Shown in pieces: positions 13,588 through 19,531 of a stretch of 19,531 nt of DNA (positions are counted from its first letter, which is position 1; each line of letters starts with the position of its first letter). The notes beneath the pieces were generated by a model. The model worked only from the letters and a program-made list of their open reading frames with translations, was not told the DNA's origin and made no database searches. Both the position numbers and the translations under genes were made by a program. Origin of the DNA: Calidifonticultor sp964387355 (lineage in GTDB: Bacteria > Actinomycetota > Humimicrobiia > Humimicrobiales > Humimicrobiaceae); assembly GCA_964387355.1 (NCBI GenBank), contig CAYLWJ010000041.1:1-19531 (forward strand). The letters are read 5' to 3'.

Positions 13588-16035
13588 ATGGATAAAAAAA
13601 GTAAAGAAATTAGAAATAATAAAAATAAAAAGATTTTAAAAAAGGAAATAGATAAGAAAAAAGAATCTATTTTAAAGTATAAAAATAGTTCTCAAAATAA
13701 TTCCAGTAATATGTTAAAAAGTCAAAATATAAGAAAACAATATGTAAAAAGGCGTTCTGAAGTTTATGGAATTATTATAATTATGTTTTCTGTACTCTTT
13801 TTTTTAAGTTTTTTTAACTTTGGTCAGAGCGGTCTTTTAACTTCATATATTAATGATTTCTTTTCATTTGTATTTGGAATTGTAAAATATATTGTAGCTT
13901 TTTTATTATTTGTATGGGGAATCAGCTTTTTTATTCACCGAGTTAATTTTCTTCCTTCAATTTTTGGTCTGGGATTTTTAATTATATATATCTCTATATC
14001 AGGTTTGATGAATGTTACCACTAACATAAAAGATATTTTTGATCCCTTGTTAATAAAGGTAAAAGGTGGAATAGTTGGTGCAGGTATTTATTATGGTTTA
14101 AATAAATTGGTGGGTAAGGCTGGGACAATAACAATATTAATTGTGCTTTTAATTATTGGTGTAATAATAGTTTTTAGGATATCTATAGCTGATGCGTTTA
14201 AAAAAATTAGTCTTAAAAATAAGTATGAGGCTAAAATACTTCAAGATAATGAGAAATTTAATGCTAGCAATATAAAAGGTGCTCCTTTTCAAAATAAAAG
14301 TTTTGCTGATAATATAATAAAATCGAAAGTTTATGATGCAGAAAAAGAAATAGAAAACGAAACTTATTTAAAGAAACATCATAATTTACATATACAAGAT
14401 AATACAATTAATAAAATAGACAAGACACCAAAAGATGATTATGAATTAAAAAATGCCAAGGATTTACTGGACAGACAAACTTCAGATGTTAAATATACTG
14501 ATGTCAAACAAGCTGCCCCTGATATTATTTATCCACGCAGTATTCAAAGCCAGTTAAAAATTCCAATTTATCAAGATTCTGAACAAGATATTGAGTTAGA
14601 TCAAAATTATAAATTGCCCCCAGTTAGTATTTTAAAAAAATCTGATTCTCTGTCTCCAAAATTATATAAAAAAAATATTGCTGAAAATGTTAGTACTCTA
14701 AATCAGCTTTTTAGAGACTTTAATTTACCTGCTAAAATAACCTCTGTTACTCGTGGTCCTTCAATAACCCTTTATGAAGTAACTTTATCTCAAGGCGTTA
14801 AAGTATCTAAGCTTTTAAGTTTAGAAGATGACTTTTGTGTAGCATTAGGTTCGCCTGATATTAGATTTTTAACACCTATTCCTGGAAAGTCTGCAATTGG
14901 AATTGAAGTTCCTAATAAAATAAGAAGTCTTGTAACCTTAGGTGATATTTTTTCACCTTCAGATAAGCTTTTAATGGAAGACCTATTGACTGTGCCTCTT
15001 GGTAAGGATTTTTCTGGGGAAACAGTATACATGACAATTAATAATATGCCGCATGTATTAATTGCAGGTGCTACTAATTCAGGCAAAAGTGTATGTTTAA
15101 ATTCAATTATAATTTCTCTGCTTATGAAAGTAAAACCAAGCCAGGTAAAATTAATAATGATAGACCCTAAAATGGTTGAACTTAGCATATATAATGGGAT
15201 ACCGCATTTACTTGCTCCAGTAATTGTTGATCCAAGAAAAGCTGCCTCAGTTTTATCTTGGGTTTTAGAAGAAATGCAAAATAGATTTCAGTTGCTACTT
15301 GATTTTAATTGTAAAACATTGGAAGAATATAATTTTATGGTAAAAAAGGATGCTAGCAAAGATCCTGAATTAAAACCTTTACCATATATTTTAGTAATAA
15401 TTGATGAACTTGCAGATTTAATGATGGTTGCTGCTTCAGAGGTTGAGGATAGCATCTGTAGGATAGCTCAAATGGCTAGGGCTGTTGGAATACATTTAAT
15501 AATTTCTACACAAAAGCCAATTGTTAAAATTTTAACAGGACTTATTAAAACAAATATCCCAGCAAGAATAGCTTTTAAAGTAACTGACTATATGGACTCA
15601 AGAGTTATATTAGAGCATGCAGGGGCAGAGAAACTGATTGGGAAAGGTGATATGCTTTACCTATCTCCTCAGCATAATAGGCCAGAAAGATTACAAGGTG
15701 CATTTGTTACAACAAAGGAAATTAGCTTAATTACAAATTATATAAAAAGCCAAATTAAGGCTGAGTATAACCCAGAGATTACTGAAAGATTTGTTAAAAA
15801 AGAGGAAAGAACAGTTGAAGATGATGAACTTTTATACGAAGCCTTGAAAGTTGTAGTTGATATAGGCCATGCATCAGCATCACTCCTGCAAAGAAAATTA
15901 AGGTTAGGATATGCAAGAGCAGCAAGAATAATAGACCAGTTAGAATCAAAAGGTTATATAGGAAGATTTGATGGAAGTAAACCAAGAGAAGTTTTGATTA
16001 CCAAAGAAGAATTAAGAGAAATGCTTAATAATTAG
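13588..16035 (+). CDS. ftsK: DNA translocase FtsK/SpoIIIE
   Basis: FtsK/SpoIIIE is a membrane-anchored motor that pumps chromosomal DNA through the closing septum. The 815-residue protein starts with about 58 lysine/asparagine-rich cytosolic residues. Hydrophobic segments lie near 60-77, 92-117, 122-142 and 179-197, with a weaker one at 160-173. A variable charged linker covers about 205-355. The motor has Walker A GATNSGKS (494-501), MIDPKMVELSIYNGIPHL after it, and Walker B ILVIIDELADLMM with Asp606 and Glu607. The C-terminal winged-helix gamma domain (about 745-810; LLQRKLRLGYARAARIIDQL) reads chromosome orientation sequences. The family segment STQRPSVDVITG appears here as STQKPIVKILTG (640-651), a small departure. 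It begins 24 nt after rnj. Whether it serves division (FtsK) or sporulation (SpoIIIE) cannot be told from the sequence. Confidence 0.96.
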   Translation: MDKKSKEIRNNKNKKILKKEIDKKKESILKYKNSSQNNSSNMLKSQNIRKQYVKRRSEVYGIIIIMFSVLFFLSFFNFGQSGLLTSYINDFFSFVFGIVKYIVAFLLFVWGISFFIHRVNFLPSIFGLGFLIIYISISGLMNVTTNIKDIFDPLLIKVKGGIVGAGIYYGLNKLVGKAGTITILIVLLIIGVIIVFRISIADAFKKISLKNKYEAKILQDNEKFNASNIKGAPFQNKSFADNIIKSKVYDAEKEIENETYLKKHHNLHIQDNTINKIDKTPKDDYELKNAKDLLDRQTSDVKYTDVKQAAPDIIYPRSIQSQLKIPIYQDSEQDIELDQNYKLPPVSILKKSDSLSPKLYKKNIAENVSTLNQLFRDFNLPAKITSVTRGPSITLYEVTLSQGVKVSKLLSLEDDFCVALGSPDIRFLTPIPGKSAIGIEVPNKIRSLVTLGDIFSPSDKLLMEDLLTVPLGKDFSGETVYMTINNMPHVLIAGATNSGKSVCLNSIIISLLMKVKPSQVKLIMIDPKMVELSIYNGIPHLLAPVIVDPRKAASVLSWVLEEMQNRFQLLLDFNCKTLEEYNFMVKKDASKDPELKPLPYILVIIDELADLMMVAASEVEDSICRIAQMARAVGIHLIISTQKPIVKILTGLIKTNIPARIAFKVTDYMDSRVILEHAGAEKLIGKGDMLYLSPQHNRPERLQGAFVTTKEISLITNYIKSQIKAEYNPEITERFVKKEERTVEDDELLYEALKVVVDIGHASASLLQRKLRLGYARAARIIDQLESKGYIGRFDGSKPREVLITKEELREMLNN

Positions 16036-16076
16036 ATAAGAAAAAGAGTAAACTAGGTAATAAAAAGAGAAAAATT

Positions 16077-17372
16077 GTGAGATTTTCAATAATTAGTATA
16101 GGAACAGAACTAAACTTAGGTTTAATAACAAACACAAATGCTCAGTTTATAGCTGAAACATTGACAAATATAGGTCTTGAGTGTAATTATATTATTTCTG
16201 TTCGTGATAATGAGAATGATATAATTAACTCCCTAAAAATCTGTAGTAAATTTAGCGAAATATTAGTAATTTGTGGAGGTCTTGGACCTACTGATGATGA
16301 TTTAACAAGAAATGCAGTTTCAAAATATTTAAAGGTTAAATTAGTTAAAATTGATTCTCTTGATAAAACAAGTCTTAAATTTTTAAGCCACATTAAAAAT
16401 GATAATTTAACTGAAAAATTAAAGCGTCAATCTTATATTCCTGAAGGTTCAATACCAATAATCCCTAGGATAGGGAGTGCTTCGGGCTTTATAATACAAA
16501 GTAATAATAATTTAATTTTTTCTATTCCTGGTGTTCCAAGAGAAATGAAAGATATGCTTGAAGGTGATGTGGTTCCTTATTTAAATAATTTTTTAAAAGA
16601 AAAGGGCCAGTCTTTAAAAAAACAGGTGATTAAAAAATCAGTTCTAATGGCAACAGATATAAGTGAAAGCCAGCTGGAGTTTTCTATGAAGAGTATTAAA
16701 CCTTTAGCTAAAAAATTAAATGTTGAATTAGGAATAACTGCTAGCCCAGGGCTAATTAAAATTATTTTAATTTCCAAAGCAAGCTCTCTTACAGAATGCA
16801 GTAAAAATTTAGAGAGATTAAAAAAAGAAATTACTGGTATGCTTGGAGAATATATTTATCTTGATAAAGAAGGTTTGATTGGGGATAGTTTAAAAGAAGC
16901 AATTTCAAATTGTAATTATAAAGTAACGATTAGTGCTGCGGAATCAATAACTGGCGGTTTAATTTCTAGCCTTATTACTGATACTCCTGGAAGTTCAGAT
17001 TATTTTTTAGGTTCAATTATATCATATAGTAATTATGCAAAAGAAAAATTATTAAGAATTGATAAAAATTTAATTATTAAAAATGGCGCAGTTAGCGCAG
17101 AAGTAGCTGCTCAAATGGCAAAAAATTGTAAAGAAATTTTTCAGTCTGATTTTTCTGTAAGTGCTACAGGTTTTGCTGGTCCAACTGTTAATGAAGAAGG
17201 AAAATTTGTTGGTCTTGTTTATGCTTGTATAAATTACCCTAATGGGAATAGTGAAGTTTATGAAAAAAACTTTATTGGTACAAGGACTGATATTAAATTT
17301 AGAACTGCTCAATTTGTTATAAACAAGCTAAGACTTAATATTTTAAAATTTGGTGTAGGCAGTAAACAATAG
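16077..17372 (+). CDS. cinA: CinA family protein (MoCF-like domain plus NMN amidohydrolase domain)
   Basis: CinA proteins combine an N-terminal MoCF-like domain, linked to ADP-ribose/NMN metabolism in some species, with a C-terminal PncC-type nicotinamide mononucleotide deamidase. The name comes from competence-induced expression in Streptococcus and Bacillus. In the 431-residue product the N domain has IGTELNLGLITNTNAQFIA (8-26), CGGLGPTDDDLTRNAV (66-81) and FSIPGVPREMKDML (148-161). A middle KH-like region follows. The C domain has SAAESITGGLISS (286-298), the GSIISYSNYAK segment, and SATGFAGPT (362-370), where many homologues read GIAGPGG. The GTG start at 16077 is preceded by purine-rich AAAGAGA. 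It follows ftsK by 41 nt. A pgsA gene, often located between these two, is absent. Activity in nucleotide salvage is inferred from the family. Confidence 0.95.
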   Translation: MRFSIISIGTELNLGLITNTNAQFIAETLTNIGLECNYIISVRDNENDIINSLKICSKFSEILVICGGLGPTDDDLTRNAVSKYLKVKLVKIDSLDKTSLKFLSHIKNDNLTEKLKRQSYIPEGSIPIIPRIGSASGFIIQSNNNLIFSIPGVPREMKDMLEGDVVPYLNNFLKEKGQSLKKQVIKKSVLMATDISESQLEFSMKSIKPLAKKLNVELGITASPGLIKIILISKASSLTECSKNLERLKKEITGMLGEYIYLDKEGLIGDSLKEAISNCNYKVTISAAESITGGLISSLITDTPGSSDYFLGSIISYSNYAKEKLLRIDKNLIIKNGAVSAEVAAQMAKNCKEIFQSDFSVSATGFAGPTVNEEGKFVGLVYACINYPNGNSEVYEKNFIGTRTDIKFRTAQFVINKLRLNILKFGVGSKQ

Positions 17373-17406
17373 TTAGTAAGTCATAGTTAATAAGTAGTAA
17401 GTATCA
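17370..17406. repeat. degenerate repeats at the cinA stop
   Basis: Imperfect units TAGTTAGTAAGTCA (17370-17383), TAGTTAATAAG (17384-17394) and TAGTAAGTATCA (17395-17406) follow one another, and the cinA stop codon TAG opens the first. They resemble in style, but not in exact sequence, the repeats before infB. The rest of the 156-nt spacer to thpR is plain AT-rich sequence with no convincing promoter or terminator. Confidence 0.4.
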
Positions 17407-17528
17407 AATATCACTTAGAATTTTAAAAAATTTTACATACTGTATTTTATTATAAAACTTTAAATAAATAATAAATAAATTGTTTAATCTATTTATACAT
17501 ATTTTTAAATTTATACTTATTAAAGATA

Positions 17529-18089
17529 ATGAAAAAAAGACTTTTTATAGCAATTACTTTGCCTGAGGATACCAGGAAAAAACTTTTTAATTCTTTAACA
17601 GGAGTTTTTTTAGACAATAATAATTTTAAGCAGATTCCTATTGATAATATTCATTTAACATTGAAATTTATTGGTGATTTTGAAGAAAAGAATTTAAATA
17701 TTTTAAAAAAAACAGTTAGTCAAGCTGTTGAAGGGTTTAATGCTTTTTACTTTAAAATTGGCAATCAAATTAATGCTTTTCCAAGAATAGATTTAGCAAG
17801 AATTGTTTTTGCGCCTGTTACAGAAGGCTCAGATGAAATTTTTAAATTGTTTAATTTACTTGAAAATAGCTTAAGGAAGTTAAAAATAAAAAAAGAAGAT
17901 AAAAAATTTACAGCTCATATTACACTTGCAAGAATAAAGAATTTTGTAAATTTAAAGGATAAGGTTGATTTTGTCAAAATACCAAATATAGAACCATTAA
18001 TTTGTGAAAAAATTGTTCTTTTTGAAAGCATTTTAAATCAAAGTGGAGCAAAATATATAGCTTTAGGTGAATTTAATTTAAAAAAATAA
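17529..18089 (+). CDS. thpR: RNA 2',3'-cyclic phosphodiesterase (2H phosphoesterase, LigT/ThpR)
   Basis: ThpR opens 2',3'-cyclic phosphate ends of RNA to 2'-phosphates and was first known as a 2'-5' RNA ligase (LigT). The 186-residue product has the family start RLFIAITLPEDTR (4-16) and both catalytic HxTx motifs: HLTLKFIGDF with His42 and Thr44, and HITLARI with His130 and Thr132. Length matches the family. The ATG start has only a weak AAAGAT ribosome binding site. It is located between cinA and recA, an arrangement common in Clostridia. It may act on tRNA or other RNA ends produced by repair or decay; the physiological substrate is uncertain. Confidence 0.94.
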   Translation: MKKRLFIAITLPEDTRKKLFNSLTGVFLDNNNFKQIPIDNIHLTLKFIGDFEEKNLNILKKTVSQAVEGFNAFYFKIGNQINAFPRIDLARIVFAPVTEGSDEIFKLFNLLENSLRKLKIKKEDKKFTAHITLARIKNFVNLKDKVDFVKIPNIEPLICEKIVLFESILNQSGAKYIALGEFNLKK

Positions 18090-18200
18090 TCATATATTAT
18101 TTAATCATAAATTATTTAACAGACATTGCTAATTTTTTTATGAAGAGTAATATTAAAGAGTAATGTATGATAAAAGATGGCAATTAAATTATGAATTAAG
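18090..18200. other. AT-rich spacer downstream of thpR
   Basis: I see no gene here. Weak A-T dyads follow the thpR stop, but there is no GC stem with a U-tract that would make a convincing intrinsic terminator. A 16-codon frame (18163-18213) lacks a good ribosome binding site and runs into the recA promoter. Confidence 0.3.
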
Positions 18201-18228
18201 TTGCAGAAATTAAATTATTTGCTATAAT
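18201..18228 (+). promoter_or_regulatory. probable recA promoter (sigma-70/sigma-A type)
   Basis: TTGCAG (18201-18206) and TATAAT (18223-18228) are separated by 16 nt, with a perfect -10 hexamer and four of six matches at -35. It lies about 120 nt before the recA ATG in the largest spacer of the window, so recA probably has its own transcript. I find no GAAC-N4-GTTC type or CTGT-N8-ACAG type LexA box in the spacer, so SOS control is not supported by the sequence. Confidence 0.6.
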
Positions 18229-18257
18229 GTATATATGTATAAATATGTATATATGTA
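18227..18257. repeat. 13-nt direct repeat just downstream of the recA -10 box
   Basis: ATGTATATATGTA occurs at 18227-18239 and again at 18245-18257, 18 nt apart from start to start. The first copy overlaps the -10 element and the probable transcription start. Its location is that of an operator, or of an early transcribed element. It may also be low-complexity TATA sequence. Confidence 0.4.
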
Positions 18258-18348
18258 ATAGATAAGTAAAGTTATATTAGCTGAGTGTTGTATTAATAAA
18301 AATTATGATAATTAGAATAATTAAAAATGAAAATATTTTGGAGGCAAT

Positions 18349-19531
18349 ATGGATCAGGAAGATAAAAATAAAATAATAGATAATACTTTGTTACAGATAG
18401 AAAGACAATATGGCAAAGGTTCAATAATGAAACTTGGGCAATCTAATATAATTTCTAACGTTGATTGTATTCCGACAGGTTCGCTTGAACTTGATTTAGC
18501 GCTTGGAATTGGCGGAATACCAAGGGGCAGAATTACTGAAATATTTGGGCCAGAAGCTTCTGGTAAAACTACATTAGCGCTTCATATAATTGCAAATGCT
18601 CAGAAAACAGGTGGGACAGTTGCTTTTATTGATGCAGAACATGCTTTAGACCCAATTTATGCTAGAGCTGTAGGTGTAAATACAGATGAATTATTGTTAT
18701 CTCAGCCAGATAATGGTGAACAGGCTTTAGAGATTTGTGAAATCCTTTTACGCAGCGGAGCTTTAGATGCAATTGTAGTGGATTCTGTTGCTGCTTTAGT
18801 TCCTAAAGCTGAATTAGAAGGTGAAATGGAAGATACACACGTTGGTCTGCAGGCAAGATTAATGTCAAAGGCGTTAAGGAAGTTGACGGGTATTGTAAAT
18901 AAAACAAGAACTGCAGTTATTTTTATTAATCAACTTAGGGAAAAAATTGGTATAATTTTTGGCAATCCGGAAACTACACCTGGAGGAAGGGCTCTGAAAT
19001 ATTATTCATCAGTTAGATTAGATATTAGGAAAATTGACAATATTAAAGAAGGGGCTGAAGTTATTGGTTCAAGAACCAAAGTAAGGGTTGTTAAAAATAA
19101 AGTTGCACCACCTTTTAAAAGTGCAGAATTTGATATAATGTATGGTAAGGGTATATCAAGAGAAGGAAGTATTCTAGATTTGGGAACTGAAAAAGGAATT
19201 ATTATAAAAAGTGGATCCTGGTATTCTTATAATGATGAAAGAATTGGGCAGGGTAGAGAAAATGCAAAAATATTTTTAATGCAAAATCCAGATATAGCAA
19301 ATAAAATTGAAAAGGAAATAAAGAAGGTTCTTGGTTTTCCTTATAAAGAAAGTGATGAAAAAAATAAAAAAGATGATGAAACTTTATCAAAAATAGATAA
19401 AGAGATTAATTATAAGATTAATAACAAAAAGCAGTTAAATAATAAAAAACAAAAGGATAAAAAAGATTTAACAAATATAATTTTAAGTGATTCTGACTTT
19501 GATGCTAATGATAAATCAGATAATATTGTAA
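18349..19531 (+). CDS. recA: recombinase RecA (3' end outside the window)
   Basis: RecA forms filaments on single-stranded DNA, drives strand exchange, and triggers SOS repressor cleavage. Translation from ATG 18349, 4 nt after GGAGG (18340-18344), gives 394 residues without a stop before the right edge. Motifs are complete: Walker A GPEASGKT, FIDAEHALDP, VVDSVAALVPKAELEGE, the L1/L2 regions with FGNPETTPGGRALKYYSSVR, and VAPPFKSAEFDIMYGKGIS. The conserved core ends near KKVLGFP (326-332). At least 60 more residues follow, first rich in Lys/Asp/Glu/Asn and later more acidic, and the protein continues. Most RecA proteins end near 340-360, so the tail is long. The gene lies downstream of cinA-thpR as expected. 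Confidence 0.97.
   Translation, partial: MDQEDKNKIIDNTLLQIERQYGKGSIMKLGQSNIISNVDCIPTGSLELDLALGIGGIPRGRITEIFGPEASGKTTLALHIIANAQKTGGTVAFIDAEHALDPIYARAVGVNTDELLLSQPDNGEQALEICEILLRSGALDAIVVDSVAALVPKAELEGEMEDTHVGLQARLMSKALRKLTGIVNKTRTAVIFINQLREKIGIIFGNPETTPGGRALKYYSSVRLDIRKIDNIKEGAEVIGSRTKVRVVKNKVAPPFKSAEFDIMYGKGISREGSILDLGTEKGIIIKSGSWYSYNDERIGQGRENAKIFLMQNPDIANKIEKEIKKVLGFPYKESDEKNKKDDETLSKIDKEINYKINNKKQLNNKKQKDKKDLTNIILSDSDFDANDKSDNIV

Noticed and set aside
18163..18213. A 16-codon open frame before recA that could be a leader peptide
   Set aside because: It has no clear ribosome binding site and overlaps the -35 box of the likely recA promoter, so it would not be in the recA transcript.

Overview
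This window is a run of core housekeeping genes, all on the + strand, in a strongly AT-rich genome (by eye well under 35% GC, with heavy use of AAA, AGA, TTA and ATA codons). The order is infB, rbfA, nrnA-like, truB, ribF, rpsO, pnp, M16 peptidase, dapB, dapA, rnj, ftsK, cinA, thpR, recA. It resembles the conserved infB-to-recA neighbourhood of Firmicutes/Clostridia and of Actinobacteria. RNase J, a DHH/DHHA1 NrnA-type enzyme, a bifunctional RibF and clear Shine-Dalgarno sites fit a Terrabacteria-type bacterium. A low-GC clostridial lineage or a low-GC uncultivated relative are both possible; I cannot place it further. No mobile element, CRISPR array, tRNA, rRNA or phage gene is visible.

Layout. 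Bases 1-180 are a non-coding leader with degenerate 13-nt repeats. Bases 181-6412 hold translation and ribosome-maturation genes (infB, rbfA, truB, rpsO) together with an oligoribonuclease/pAp phosphatase and the flavin cofactor enzyme ribF. Bases 6510-9981 hold pnp and an overlapping M16 metallopeptidase gene. Bases 10005-11762 hold dapB and dapA of lysine/diaminopimelate synthesis. Bases 11884-18089 hold RNase J, the FtsK/SpoIIIE translocase, CinA and the 2H phosphoesterase ThpR. After a 259-nt gap with the clearest promoter of the window, recA begins at 18349 and runs off the right edge.

How the genes work together. The left part supplies initiation (IF-2), 30S maturation (RbfA, S15) and tRNA modification (TruB). 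NrnA, PNPase and RNase J together cover RNA decay from endo- and exonucleolytic cleavage down to oligonucleotides. DapB and DapA feed peptidoglycan and lysine, and FtsK, CinA and RecA handle chromosome segregation, nucleotide salvage and recombination. No stretch longer than 300 bases lacks a gene.

I found no undescribed multi-gene system. The points most worth a second look are: truB is split by a -1 frame change in a T9A8 tract although its protein is otherwise complete; the rpsO-pnp spacer carries two crossing perfect inverted repeats that touch the rpsO stop codon and the pnp ribosome binding site; short tandem duplications recur (9-nt units inside truB, an 18-nt duplication over the rnj stop, 13-nt units before infB, an 18-nt-spaced repeat after the recA promoter); and RecA has an unusually long lysine-rich C-terminal tail.
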